Shown here one piece after another: positions 43,338 to 52,149 of a stretch of 64,000 bases of DNA (positions are counted from its first letter, which is position 1; every line of letters starts with the position of its first letter). This DNA comes from Symbiobacterium sp040797425. GTDB lineage: Bacteria; Bacillota; Sulfobacillia; Symbiobacteriales; Symbiobacteriaceae. A program made the position numbers and the translations under genes. The notes below the pieces were generated by a model. The model was not told the origin of the DNA. It did not search any database and worked only from the letters and a program-made list of their open reading frames with translations. The stretch covers positions 14,902 through 78,901 of the forward strand of contig NZ_JBFNEH010000010.1 of assembly GCF_040797425.1 (NCBI RefSeq). Direction: 5' to 3'.

Positions 43338-44084
43338 ATGGTCCTATCCAATCAGGTGGCAATTGTTACCGGCGCCACCGGCGGCATCGGTCAGGCCATC
43401 GCGACCGCTCTGGCCCGCGAAGGGGCCGCCGTGGTGGTGAACTACGTGCGCAGCGCCGAGAAGGCCGAGACCCTGGTCAGCCGCCTTACCGAGATGGGTG
43501 CCCAGGCCCTGGCGGTTCAGGCCGACGTGTCGACGCCCGAGGGTGCCGAGCGCCTGGTTCAGGCGGCGCTGGACCGGTTCGGCCGGGTCGACATCCTGGT
43601 GAACAACGCCGGTATCAACCACGACACGCTGCTCGTACGGATGAAGGAGTCCGACTGGGACAGCGTGCTCGACACGAACCTGAAGGGCGCCTTCCTCTGC
43701 ATCAAGGCGGTGACCCGGCCGATGATGAAGGCCCGCCACGGGCGCATCATCAACATCGGGTCGGTGGCCGGGCTGGCCGGCAACGCAGGCCAGGCCAACT
43801 ACTCGGCCGCCAAGGCCGGCCTGATCGGGCTCACCCGCGCCGTGGCCCGGGAGCTGGGCAGCCGGAACATCACGGTGAACTGCATCGCCCCCGGCGCCAT
43901 CGATGCCGGCATGCTGCTGGAACTGAACGAACAGCAGCGGGAGAGCTACCTGAGGCAGATTCCGCTGGAACGGTTTGGCAGGCCCGAAGACGTGGCGGCG
44001 GCGGTGGTCTTCCTCGCCGGGCCCGGGGGAAGCTACATCACCGGGCAGACGCTCGCGGTGGACGGCGGCCTGACCATGTACTAG
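43338..44084 (+). CDS. fabG: 3-Oxoacyl-ACP reductase
   Basis: The 248-residue SDR has VTGATGGIGQAIATALARE for NADPH, NNAGINHDTLLVRMKESDWD, and the catalytic Ser-Tyr-Lys in INIGSVAGLAGNAGQANYSAAK. It reduces 3-oxoacyl-ACP in each elongation round. Its ATG begins one base after the fabD stop. Confidence 0.96.
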   Translation: MVLSNQVAIVTGATGGIGQAIATALAREGAAVVVNYVRSAEKAETLVSRLTEMGAQALAVQADVSTPEGAERLVQAALDRFGRVDILVNNAGINHDTLLVRMKESDWDSVLDTNLKGAFLCIKAVTRPMMKARHGRIINIGSVAGLAGNAGQANYSAAKAGLIGLTRAVARELGSRNITVNCIAPGAIDAGMLLELNEQQRESYLRQIPLERFGRPEDVAAAVVFLAGPGGSYITGQTLAVDGGLTMY

Positions 44085-44133
44085 CACATTCCCGACGGCG
44101 ATGCCGATCCCTTGAGAGGAGGTGAACCCGCTC

Positions 44134-44376
44134 ATGACCACGGATCCGATTTTCGAAAAGGTGAAGGCGATTATCGTCGATCAGCTTTCGGTGGAGGAGG
44201 ACGAGGTGACGCCTGATGCCTCGTTCATCGAGGATCTCGGCGCCGACTCGCTGGACATCGTGGAACTGATCATGGCGCTGGAAGAGGAGTTTGAGATCGA
44301 GGTGCCCGACGAGGACGCCGAGAAGCTCACCACCGTCGGCGCAGCGGTGGCCTACATCAAGGAGCACACCAAGTAG
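44134..44376 (+). CDS. acpP: Acyl carrier protein
   Basis: The 80-residue acidic product carries the phosphopantetheine Ser in EDLGADSLDIVELIMALEEE. ATG 44134 has GAGGAGGTG upstream; an in-frame GTG at 44122 lies inside that site. It is the carrier for the enzymes encoded upstream, and the position fabG-acpP-rnc is conserved in Firmicutes. Confidence 0.97.
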   Translation: MTTDPIFEKVKAIIVDQLSVEEDEVTPDASFIEDLGADSLDIVELIMALEEEFEIEVPDEDAEKLTTVGAAVAYIKEHTK

Positions 44377-44470
44377 GTTGCCAGGAGGTCGAACGTAAAC
44401 GCGAAGTCCCGTAGCGACGCTCACACCTGCAGCGCCGGTGCGGGGCTTTTCCGCTTCGGGAGGGATCGCC

Positions 44471-45172
44471 GTGTCCGCTCTGGACCCGGAGCGGCGCGCC
44501 TGGTGCGCCGAGGCCGTGGGCTACCAGTTTCGGAACGAGTCGCTGCTGCTGGAGGCCCTGACACACACCACATACGCCAACGAGCACCCCAGGGCGAGGT
44601 CCAATGAGCGGCTGGAGTTCCTGGGCGACAGCGTCGTGGGAATGGTGATCGCCGCGCACCTCTACGAGCGCTTTCCCGACCTGCCCGAGGGCGAACTGAC
44701 CCGCATCCGGGCAGCGGTGGTCTGCGAACCCTCGCTGGCCGACCGGGCCCGGGCGCTGGGGCTCGGGCAGCAGATGCGCCTGGGCCGGGGCGAAACGGTG
44801 ACCGGGCGCGACCGCGACTCCACCCTCTCGGACTGCTTCGAGGCCCTGGTCGGCGCCCTCTACCTGGACGGCGGCCTGGCCGCCGCGCAGCGCTTCGTCC
44901 TGCGGGAACTGGGTCCGCTGGTGGAGGCCGCCCGGCAGGGGCAGGTGCGCGTCGACTACAAGACGCAGCTGCAGGAGCGGCTGCAGCGGGAAGGAGCGGC
45001 GGCCCCGCAGTACCGGCTGCTGGTGGAGGAGGGCCCTGCCCACCTCAAGCGGTTCCAGGTGGGGGTCTACTTCCAGGGCCGCCTGCTGGGCACCGGCTGG
45101 GGGCGGAACAAGAAAGAGGCAGAACAGGAGGCGGCCCGGCAGGCGCTTTCGGGCCAAGACCACCCGGGCTAG
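44471..45172 (+). CDS. rnc: Ribonuclease III
   Basis: The 233-residue product has the RNase III signature ERLEFLGDSVVGMVIA and the second metal-binding segment LSDCFEALVGALYLDGG, followed by a double-stranded RNA-binding domain (about 160-230, KTQLQERLQREGAAAPQYRL). It processes rRNA precursors and other duplex RNA. GTG 44471 follows GGGAGGG. Confidence 0.95.
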   Translation: MSALDPERRAWCAEAVGYQFRNESLLLEALTHTTYANEHPRARSNERLEFLGDSVVGMVIAAHLYERFPDLPEGELTRIRAAVVCEPSLADRARALGLGQQMRLGRGETVTGRDRDSTLSDCFEALVGALYLDGGLAAAQRFVLRELGPLVEAARQGQVRVDYKTQLQERLQREGAAAPQYRLLVEEGPAHLKRFQVGVYFQGRLLGTGWGRNKKEAEQEAARQALSGQDHPG

Positions 45173-45253
45173 CTAAGCCCGGGTGGTTCACGCGTGACCA
45201 GTACGTCGTGTTCACACAGGTCGCTAAATTCCTAGAGAAATCTTTAGACCAAT

Positions 45254-45283
45254 AGAGGGAAAAGAGCGGCTGACACCGAATAA
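45254..45283 (+). promoter_or_regulatory. Sigma-H-like promoter of spoVS
   Basis: AGAGGGAAA at 45254 matches eight of nine positions of the sigma-H -35 consensus RnAGGAwww, and ACCGAATAA at 45275 matches the -10 RnnGAATww at all fixed positions, with a 12-base spacer. It lies 57 bases before the spoVS start. Bacillus spoVS is also transcribed by sigma-H. Confidence 0.58.
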
Positions 45284-45340
45284 AAGATGGCAGTAGCCTC
45301 ATCTTTCACAGCGCTGTTCGGGTTATTGGGGGGAATGGTT

Positions 45341-45799
45341 GTGGAAGCACTCAAGGTGTCAGCATCTTCGAACCCTAAGTCAGTAGCAGGTGCTCTTGCC
45401 GCAGTTCTCAGAGAAAAGGGCAGCGCTGAGGTACAGGCGGTTGGAGCGGGAGCGGTAAACCAGGCAGTGAAGGCGATCGCAATCGCACGGGGGTACGTGG
45501 CGCCCAACGGGATCGATCTGGTGGCTATCCCGGCGTTTGCGGAGATCGCGATCGAGGGGGAGGAGCGGACAGCCATTCGGTTTATTGTGGTCGGATTTCA
45601 AGCAGCGGCCTGCGGTTCGCTGGGGGCTGTCTCCTTGCTGGGGCCGGACGGTGCCGGGCGGCGGATGCGGCCCGATGCCGCCAGGCCGGGGCGGGGCTGG
45701 ACGAGGCCGCAGGCAAAGGAGAGTTCTGCCTCCGCGTCGAATACCAGGATTCGCACGAGGCGCCGTGGTTTGGGGGAATCGGGCGCCCTCCTTGCTTGA
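45341..45799 (+). CDS. spoVS: Stage V sporulation protein S with C-terminal extension
   Basis: Residues 1-83 match SpoVS closely: EALKVSASSNPKSVAGALA, VQAVGAGAVNQAVKAIAIAR and EGEERTAIRFIV. SpoVS is normally about 86 residues and is needed for spore coat and core development. Here the frame stays open for about 69 more residues of low-complexity Arg/Gly/Ala/Pro sequence up to the smc ribosome site. The tail may be genuine, or the result of a lost stop codon. GTG 45341 aligns with the conserved N-terminus and has GGGGGG upstream; longer starts (45287, 45335) are less likely. Confidence 0.85.
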   Translation: MEALKVSASSNPKSVAGALAAVLREKGSAEVQAVGAGAVNQAVKAIAIARGYVAPNGIDLVAIPAFAEIAIEGEERTAIRFIVVGFQAAACGSLGAVSLLGPDGAGRRMRPDAARPGRGWTRPQAKESSASASNTRIRTRRRGLGESGALLA

Positions 45800-45813
45800 G
45801 GAGGCAGCGAGTA

Positions 45814-48800
45814 TTGTACCTGAAGCGACTGGAGATCTTTGGATTCAAGTCCTTCGCCGAAAAGACCGAACTGGAGTTCACCCCGGGTATCACGGCCGTG
45901 GTGGGGCCCAACGGCTCCGGCAAGTCCAACGTGTCGGACGCGATCCGCTGGGTGCTGGGCGAGCAGTCGGCCCGGGCCCTCCGGGGCGGCTCGATGGCCG
46001 ACGTGATCTTCGCCGGCAGCGACGGCAAGCGGGCCATGGGCTTCGCCGAGGTCTCGCTGGTCCTGGACAACAGCGACGGCGCCCTGCCCATCGACTTCAC
46101 CGAGGTGATGATCACCCGGCGGGTGGACCGGTCGGGTGAGGGCGAATACTTCATCAACCAGGTGCCGTGCCGGCTCAAGGACGTGCAGGACCTCTTCCTG
46201 GATACCGGCATCGGCAAGGAGAACTACTCCATCATCGGGCAGGGGCGCATCGACGAGATCCTCTCCTCCAAGCCCGAGGACCGGCGAGCCCTGTTCGAGG
46301 AGGCCGCCGGGATCTCCCGCTACAAAGCCCGCAAGCGCGAGGCGCAGCGGCGGCTGCAGGAGACCGAGCAGAACCTGGTGCGCATCACGGACATCATCGG
46401 CGAGCTCACCGCCAACATGGACGCCCTGGCGCAGCAGGCCGAGAAGGCAACGCTCTACCAGGAGCTGGACCGCGAGCTCACCCGCCTCGACGTGGGCTTG
46501 CTCGCCCACCAGCTGAAGGGCGTGATCGCACGCCTGGAGCGGCAGCGGGAGGAGAACGCCGCCCTCGCCCAGAAGGCGGCCGAGATCGAGCGGCGCATGC
46601 AGGCCGCCGACGAGGCCCTGGAGGTCGCACGCCAGCTGGTGACCGCACTGGACGAGGAGCTGGGCGTGCTCGCGGTGCGGCTCACCGAGGCCGCGGGCCG
46701 GGAGGAGCGGGCGGAAGGGCAGCTCGCCCTCGCCCGGCAGCACCGGGAGGCCGCCGAGGCCGACCAGGCCCGTATCGCCCGGGAACTGGAGGGGCTGGCC
46801 GCCCGGCTGGCCGAGGTGAAGGCCGAGCTGGACCGCCTGGCCGAGCAGGAGGCGGCGGTCCGGCAGGACGCCGCCCGGCTGGCGGAAGAGGTGGCCGCGC
46901 TGGAGCGGGCCTGTCAGGAGTCTGAGCGGGCCAGCCAGGCGACCCAGGCGGAGGTGGAGGGGCGCAAGGACCGGATCGTCGCCATTCTCCAGCTGGAGGC
47001 GGAGAAGCGCAACGGCGCACAGGCAGCCGACCGGACGGCGCAGGAGGCCGAGCGGCGGCTGGCGCGGCTGCAGGAGGAGCGCCGGCAGGCCGAGGCCGAC
47101 GCAGCTCGCACCGGCGACCGCTCCGCCGCCCTGGCCGAGGAGGTGGCCCAACTGGAGCGGCTGCGGGCCGAGTCCCAGGCCGAGCTGGCCGGCCTCGCCG
47201 CCGAGCGCAACGCCGCCGACCGGCGGCTGCAGGCGTTACAGGCCCGGGAGGCCGGGCTGCGGGAGCAGATCCAGGCCGCCGCGTCCCGGCTCGGGGCCAT
47301 CGAGGAGCTGATCAGCGGCTTCGAGGGCTACCAGCGGGGCCCCCGCACCGTCCTGATGGGGCGAGAGAAGGGGGCGCCCTGGGCGCGGGACGTCCTGGGA
47401 GCTGTCGCGGAGGTCATCCGCACCGAGCCCCGGTACGAGAAGGCGATCGAGGTCGCCCTGGGCGGTGCGATCCAGAATCTGATCACGGCCACCGACGAGG
47501 GGGCCAAGGCCGCCATCGAGCACCTGAAGCGCACTGGCGGCGGCCGGGCCACGTTCCTGCCGCTGAACACCATCCGGCCGCAGTCGTACCGGCCCGAGGA
47601 GGAGCGGGAGTTCCGGGGGGCGCCGGGCATCGTGGGGGTGGCCCTTGATCTCGTCCGGTTCGAGGAGCGGTTCCGGCCGGCCATCGCCGCGCTCCTGGGC
47701 CGCACGCTGGTCGCCGAAAGCCTGGACGCCGCACTGGCCCTGGGCCGGCGCACGGGACAGCGGTTCCGGGTGGTCACCCTGGACGGCGAGCTGCTGGCCG
47801 CCGGCGGCGCCATCACCGGCGGCGCCACGGGCGGCAAGGGCAGCGGGCTCCTCTCCCGGGAGCGGGAGCGAGACGAGCTGAAGGCGCAGCTGGACGGGCT
47901 GCGGGCCGAACTGCAGTCGGTCCGGCAGGAGTACGAGGCCGAGCAGGCACGACGGTCCGGCCTGGTGCAGCGCATCCAGGAGGGCGAGGGGCGGCTGCGG
48001 CAGCTGGAGACCCGGCTGACGCAGGCGGAGGGCGAGCAGGGGCGCCTGGCGGACGAGGCCCGGCGCTGGCAGCAGTTGCTGGACACGCACGCCCAGGAGG
48101 CGGCGGCCATCGAGGCCGAGATCGCCGCCGCCCGGGAGTCGGCCGCGGCCCTCCGGGGCGAACTGGAGCGCCTGGCGGCCGAGCGCGCCGACCTGGAGGC
48201 GGAGGTCCGCCGGCTGACGGCCGAGGCCGGGCAGCGGGGAGAGGAACTCGCCGGGCGGCGCAGGATGCTCACCGGCGCCCAGGTGCGGCTGGCGGAGCTG
48301 CAGGAGCAGCTCAGGGGCCTCGAGGCCCAGCGACGCCGGGCGGAGGGCGAGCGGGCCGCCCTGGAAGCCGAGTGCGCGGGCCGGGAGCAGGAGCGGGCGC
48401 AACTGGCCGCCCGGCTGGAGGAGATCGCCGCCGAACTGGCGGCGGCGCAGGCCGAGGCGGAGGAGGCCGCCCGGTGCCGGGCCGAGCTGGTCGCGGAGCG
48501 GGACGCCGTTCAGGCCCGGAAGCTCGCCGCCCAGGAGCAGGTGAACGCCCGGGAGCGGGAGCTGCGCCAGCTGCGCCGGGCGCAGGCGGAGGTGCAGAAC
48601 CGGCGCCAGCAGGGCGAGGTGGAAGAGGCCCGGCTGGCGATGGAGCAGGAGGGGCTGGTGAGCCGCCTGGCCGAGCAGTATGAGCTCAGCGCCGCAGCGG
48701 CACTGGAGCGGGCCCTGCCCGACGCGGAGACCGAGTTCGCCCGGGCGCGCATCGCCGACCTGCGGGAGCAGATCCGGGCCCTCGGGCCGGTGAACCTGCA

Positions 48801-49395
48801 GGCCATCGAGGACTACCGGGCCGCCCGGGAGCGGCTGGAATTCCTGCAGTCGCAGGAGGCCGACCTGACGGAGGCGAAGGCGTCGCTCTACCGGGCGATC
48901 GCGGAGCTGGACCGGCGCATCAAGACACACTTCTACCAGTCGTTTCAGGAGATCCGCCGGGCGTTCCAGCAGGTCTTCACCGAGCTGTTCGAGGGGGGCA
49001 AGGCCGACCTGCAACTGGTGGACGAGAGCGACCTCCTGGAGACGGGCATCGAGATCATCGCCCAGCCGCCGGGCAAGAAGGCGCAGCCGCTCAGCCTCCT
49101 CTCCGGCGGCGAGCGGGCCATGACGGCCATTGCCCTGCTGTTCGCCCTGCTGCGGGTGCGCCCCACCCCCTTCGTGGTGCTGGACGAGGTGGAGGCGGCG
49201 CTGGACGAGGCGAACGTGGAGCGGTTCGGTCGCTACCTGAAGAACGCGTCCAAGGAGAGCCAGTTCATCTGTATCACGCACCAGCGGGGCACCATGGAGG
49301 TGGCCGACGCCCTCTATGGAGTGACCATGGAGGGGACCGGCGTCTCGCGGGTCGTCTCCGTCCGGCTGGTAGACATCGCATCGGAGGCGGGCTAG
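45814..49395 (+). CDS. smc: Chromosome segregation protein SMC
   Basis: The 1193-residue product has the N-terminal ATPase half (YLKRLEIFGFKSFAEKTELE, Walker A VVGPNGSGKSNVSDAIRW), two long coiled-coil arms at about 170-500 and 680-1020, and a hinge at about 510-670 (EGYQRGPRTVLMGREKG, GGAITGGATGG). The C-terminal half carries the LSGGERAMTAIALLFALL signature and Walker B FVVLDEVEAALDEANVERF. It condenses and segregates the chromosome with ScpAB. TTG 45814 is preferred: GAGGAGG lies nine bases upstream, whereas TTG 45796 lies before that site. Confidence 0.97.
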   Translation: MYLKRLEIFGFKSFAEKTELEFTPGITAVVGPNGSGKSNVSDAIRWVLGEQSARALRGGSMADVIFAGSDGKRAMGFAEVSLVLDNSDGALPIDFTEVMITRRVDRSGEGEYFINQVPCRLKDVQDLFLDTGIGKENYSIIGQGRIDEILSSKPEDRRALFEEAAGISRYKARKREAQRRLQETEQNLVRITDIIGELTANMDALAQQAEKATLYQELDRELTRLDVGLLAHQLKGVIARLERQREENAALAQKAAEIERRMQAADEALEVARQLVTALDEELGVLAVRLTEAAGREERAEGQLALARQHREAAEADQARIARELEGLAARLAEVKAELDRLAEQEAAVRQDAARLAEEVAALERACQESERASQATQAEVEGRKDRIVAILQLEAEKRNGAQAADRTAQEAERRLARLQEERRQAEADAARTGDRSAALAEEVAQLERLRAESQAELAGLAAERNAADRRLQALQAREAGLREQIQAAASRLGAIEELISGFEGYQRGPRTVLMGREKGAPWARDVLGAVAEVIRTEPRYEKAIEVALGGAIQNLITATDEGAKAAIEHLKRTGGGRATFLPLNTIRPQSYRPEEEREFRGAPGIVGVALDLVRFEERFRPAIAALLGRTLVAESLDAALALGRRTGQRFRVVTLDGELLAAGGAITGGATGGKGSGLLSRERERDELKAQLDGLRAELQSVRQEYEAEQARRSGLVQRIQEGEGRLRQLETRLTQAEGEQGRLADEARRWQQLLDTHAQEAAAIEAEIAAARESAAALRGELERLAAERADLEAEVRRLTAEAGQRGEELAGRRRMLTGAQVRLAELQEQLRGLEAQRRRAEGERAALEAECAGREQERAQLAARLEEIAAELAAAQAEAEEAARCRAELVAERDAVQARKLAAQEQVNARERELRQLRRAQAEVQNRRQQGEVEEARLAMEQEGLVSRLAEQYELSAAAALERALPDAETEFARARIADLREQIRALGPVNLQAIEDYRAARERLEFLQSQEADLTEAKASLYRAIAELDRRIKTHFYQSFQEIRRAFQQVFTELFEGGKADLQLVDESDLLETGIEIIAQPPGKKAQPLSLLSGGERAMTAIALLFALLRVRPTPFVVLDEVEAALDEANVERFGRYLKNASKESQFICITHQRGTMEVADALYGVTMEGTGVSRVVSVRLVDIASEAG

Positions 49396-49632
49396 ATGGC
49401 CAACGACCGACAGGACAACGAGTTCGCGGGAACGCCGGAAGAGGTGGGACTGCCGTTGGATGAGTCCGGGAGGCCGCTCAGCGAGGACGGGCTGCCGTTG
49501 GACGAGACCGGAAAGCCGGTGGAGGACGACGGCGTCCGGCGACTGCCGACGTGGGTCTACGCGCTGCTCATCGGCCTCCTGGTGTTGATTCTGCTCGGCG
49601 TGGAGTCGGTGCTGAACCGGCTCCTGCCCTGA
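49396..49632 (+). CDS. Small acidic single-pass membrane protein of unknown function
   Basis: The 78-residue product starts at the base after the smc stop. Residues 17-46 hold a two-copy repeat (GLPLDESGRPLSED, GLPLDETGKPVEDD), and residues 54-73 form one membrane helix (WVYALLIGLLVLILLGVESV) followed by NRLLP. The acidic repeat would lie in the cytoplasm. I do not recognise a family. Tight linkage between smc and ftsY suggests co-expression with chromosome segregation and protein targeting genes. Confidence 0.72.
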   Translation: MANDRQDNEFAGTPEEVGLPLDESGRPLSEDGLPLDETGKPVEDDGVRRLPTWVYALLIGLLVLILLGVESVLNRLLP

Positions 49633-49731
49633 AGCGGCGCTCCCCACCGCGCCGCGCCCGCCGTGGGGTTAGCGGCTCCGCACGGCGGGAGAGTCTAGAG
49701 CAGTGGGAGTCTGAGCGAAGGAGCGAGCCCT

Positions 49732-50649
49732 GTGGGTTTCTTCGACCGGTTGAAGGCGGGTCTGCAGAAGACCAAGGAGGCGCTCATCGGCCAGGTGAAC
49801 ACGGTGATGAGCGTCTTCCGCAAGATCGACGACGAGCTGTTTGACGAACTGGAGGAAGTGCTGATCCGGGGGGACGTGGGCGTCACCACCTCCGCCCAGC
49901 TCGTGGAGGAGCTGCGGCGAGAGGCGCGCCAGCGGGGGCTGAAGAACGGCGACGAGCTGCTGCCCCTGCTGAAGGAACTGGTGGCCGCCCGCCTGGGCGA
50001 GGGGGTCGCCCCCCTGAACCTGAACCCCGGGGGGCTCACCGTGATCCTGGTGGTGGGCGTCAACGGCGTGGGCAAGACGACGACGATCGGCAAGCTCGCC
50101 CGCCACCTGCGGGAGGACCGGGGCCTGAAGGTGGTCCTGGCCGCGGCCGACACCTTCCGGGCGGCTGCCATCGACCAGCTGAAGATTTGGGGCGAGCGGG
50201 CCGGCGTGGAGGTCGTGGCCCGGCCGGAGGGCACGGACCCGGCCGCCGTGGCCTTCGACGGCGTGCAGGTGGCCAGAGAGCGCGGGGCCGACGTGCTGAT
50301 CGTGGACACCGCCGGCCGGCTGCACAACAAGAGCCACCTCATGGCCGAGTTGGGCAAGATCGCCCGGGTGCTGGGACGGGAAGTGCCGGGAGCGCCCCAC
50401 GAAACGCTCCTGGTGCTGGACGCCACTACGGGCCAGAACGCCATCCAGCAGACGAAGCTGTTCAGGGAGGTGGCCGGCGTGACCGGCATCGCCCTGACGA
50501 AGCTGGACGGCACGGCCAAGGGCGGCGTGGTGGTGGCGATTACGGACACGGAGAAGGTGCCGGTGAAGTTCATCGGCGTCGGCGAGCAGATCGACGACCT
50601 GCAGCCGTTTGACCCGAAGCAGTTTGTGGAAGCGCTGTTCAGTGAGTAG
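49732..50649 (+). CDS. ftsY: Signal recognition particle receptor FtsY
   Basis: The 305-residue product has the SRP-GTPase N domain (residues 1-95) and G domain with GVNGVGKTTTIGKLA, DTFRAAAIDQLKIW, DTAGRLHNKSHLMAEL and TKLDGTAKGGVVVAI. There is no acidic A domain, as is usual in Gram-positives. It receives SRP-ribosome complexes at the membrane, partnering Ffh encoded at 60270. GTG 49732 follows GAAGGAG. Confidence 0.96.
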   Translation: MGFFDRLKAGLQKTKEALIGQVNTVMSVFRKIDDELFDELEEVLIRGDVGVTTSAQLVEELRREARQRGLKNGDELLPLLKELVAARLGEGVAPLNLNPGGLTVILVVGVNGVGKTTTIGKLARHLREDRGLKVVLAAADTFRAAAIDQLKIWGERAGVEVVARPEGTDPAAVAFDGVQVARERGADVLIVDTAGRLHNKSHLMAELGKIARVLGREVPGAPHETLLVLDATTGQNAIQQTKLFREVAGVTGIALTKLDGTAKGGVVVAITDTEKVPVKFIGVGEQIDDLQPFDPKQFVEALFSE

Positions 50650-50670
50650 CTGCGCTGCAACGCCCAGAAC

Positions 50671-50702
50671 AGGACGCCTCTCCTGGGAGGCGTCCTTTCG
50701 TT
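50671..50702 (+). terminator. Rho-independent terminator of the smc-ftsY transcript
   Basis: AGGACGCCTC and GAGGCGTCCT form a perfect 10-bp stem with a six-base loop, followed by TTCGTTT, 22 bases after the ftsY stop. Confidence 0.78.
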
Positions 50703-50734
50703 TGTGGGCGAGACCGCCCGGACTTGCGCGTGTA

Positions 50735-50858
50735 TGCACCATTTAATGTGACACAATTGGATGACAAAGAGATAAAGGAATAGAACTGCCAGCACAGAAT
50801 TCCTTGACTAAACCAGGCTAGAGGGTTACGCAACAGATTGTCCAAGGTTGCACCATTT
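50735..50858. repeat. Direct repeat flanking the regulator promoter region
   Basis: TGCACCATTT occurs at 50735-50744 and again at 50849-50858, on either side of an AT-rich stretch with a TTGACT at 50804. They may be regulator sites. The second copy lies 17 bases before the start codon of the truncated regulator. Confidence 0.38.
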
Positions 50859-50875
50859 GCGGGGGAGGGGCTGAC

Positions 50876-51763
50876 ATGATCGCCAGCCTCAGTGACCGAC
50901 AGCGCAAGATGTTGCTGTTCCTTCTGGAACGGGACACCCGCACGACCGCCCGCCAACTCGCCACCCGTTTCGGTGTGGCCACGCGCACGGTGCGCTACGA
51001 CCTTGAGTATCTGCGCACGGCGCTCAAGGGCACCGGACTGCACCTGGTGGCCCGCCCGCGATCAGGGTTGTGGATTGAGGGCGAGCCCGACCGTCGTGAA
51101 GCGGTGATCAACCTCGTTCGCTCTGTCTCCCCACCGTTGCCCACTGACGCAGTTGAACGGAAGCACAGACTGGCGCTGGAACTCCTCACCCACGACGACG
51201 GGCTCGCCCTCACTATGCTTGGGGAGACCCTCGCATGCAGTCGCACCACCGTCCTGCGCGATCTGGAAGAGGTGGCACGGCAGCTTGGGACGTACGGCCT
51301 TCGCCTGGAGCGGGGGAGGGGCCGGGTGCGGGTGGTCGGTCCGGAGCAGGAGCGCCGCGAGGCCCTGGTGCGACTCCTGGTGGAAACGCTGGAGCCGGAG
51401 GCGCTGCTCCAGGTCGGGCGGGGCGTGGCCCCGGGGCCGCACTGGGAGACCGCCGGAGGCTCGAACAGGGATGCCGGCTGGGCGCAGCTGAGTGCGGTGG
51501 TCCACCGGGCCGAGGAGGCCCTGGGGCGGAAGTTCACCGATGAGAGCTTCGTCTCGCTGGTCGTGCACCTGGAGGTGACGCTTCAGCGGCTGAGTGCGGG
51601 ACACGAGATCACCATGCCTGCCGCCCGCCTATCCGAGTGTCCAACACTTCCACGTGCGTACTACCCCTCCCCCGCCATCACCTGGCCAAGATGCGCAAGC
51701 GCATCATGGAGGAGCGCAAGGGCCCCGTGCTGTTCGGGATTCCCGGCATGGCCGCGGACATGA
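50876..51763 (+). pseudogene. Truncated PRD/BglG-MtlR-type transcriptional regulator
   Basis: The N-terminal ~240 residues are regulator-like: a helix-turn-helix (TTARQLATRFGVATRTVRYD), a second one (LGETLACSRTTVLRDLEEVA), and the beginning of a PTS regulatory domain (RKFTDESFVSLVVHLEVTLQ). Homology stops near base 51615 and the frame runs on through unrelated sequence to 51763, so the PRD and any C-terminal PTS modules are lost. Full-length relatives exceed 500 residues. It is probably a broken regulator of the adjacent glucosaminate-type genes. GGGGGAGGGG precedes the ATG. Confidence 0.78.
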
Positions 51764-51846
51764 AGGTGGGCGATGTCATGCACAAGGAAAACGCCAGCTT
51801 CGGCATCAGCTTCTGCGGCAGCGGCGGTGCCGGCGCCCACCTGGCC
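51691..51846 (+). pseudogene. Fragment of a glycine-rich SFCGS family gene
   Basis: One frame encodes FGIPGMAADMKVGDVM and NASFGISFCGSGGAGAHL, the central block of the glycine-rich SFCGS family that accompanies DUF4310-4312 genes. The N-terminal part and everything after GGAGAHL are missing. The open frame continues to 52545 but reads through inverted and unrelated DNA, so this is a gene fragment joined to other fragments. Confidence 0.68.
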
Positions 51847-52037
51847 GGCCCGGATCGTCCCGGCCAGTTCGAGATTGTAGCGAGCCATTTCGACCGCACC
51901 CTCCGAATCCGTCAGCGGGAACTCACCCTCTGTAATCCGAATCAGGGAGATGTCGGCCACCCGGCCAACCGCCAGGCTCCCCAGCTCCGCCTCCCGCCGC
52001 AGTGCGGCGGCCGCCCGGCTCATGTTGGCCTCCAGCC
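51847..52037 (-). pseudogene. Inverted C-terminal fragment of an amidohydrolase gene
   Basis: The minus strand encodes NMSRAAAALRREAELGSLAV, GRVADISLIRITEGEFPLTD and then SEGAVEMARYNLELAGTIRA. This is the C-terminal pattern of EF0837-type amidohydrolases that commonly sit in DUF4310/DgaE loci. It has no start and lies head-on between fragments on the other strand, evidence of a local inversion. Sequence farther upstream on the minus strand, to about 52130, may belong to it but is less clear. Confidence 0.6.
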
Positions 52038-52149
52038 GGTACCGGTGCCGGGTGCGGGGCCACAGCACCCGCGCACCCTGCCGCAGCGCCGTCACGCCGG
52101 CCTCCACAGACCGAAGGTGGTCGAGGAGACGCTCTACTCTCCCGCGGCG

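Noticed and set aside
45796..45813. TTG 45796 as start of smc
   Set aside because: It lies before the GAGGAGG ribosome site. TTG 45814 has correct spacing and gives the conserved N-terminus.
47236..49647. Long open frames on the minus strand opposite smc (803 codons), and similar ones opposite most GC-rich genes (for example 5254-7347, 8990-10927, 57609-62093)
   Set aside because: They mirror codon structure of well-identified genes on the other strand, lack ribosome sites and read as low-complexity His/Gln/Gly/Arg sequence. GC-rich DNA makes stops rare in such frames.
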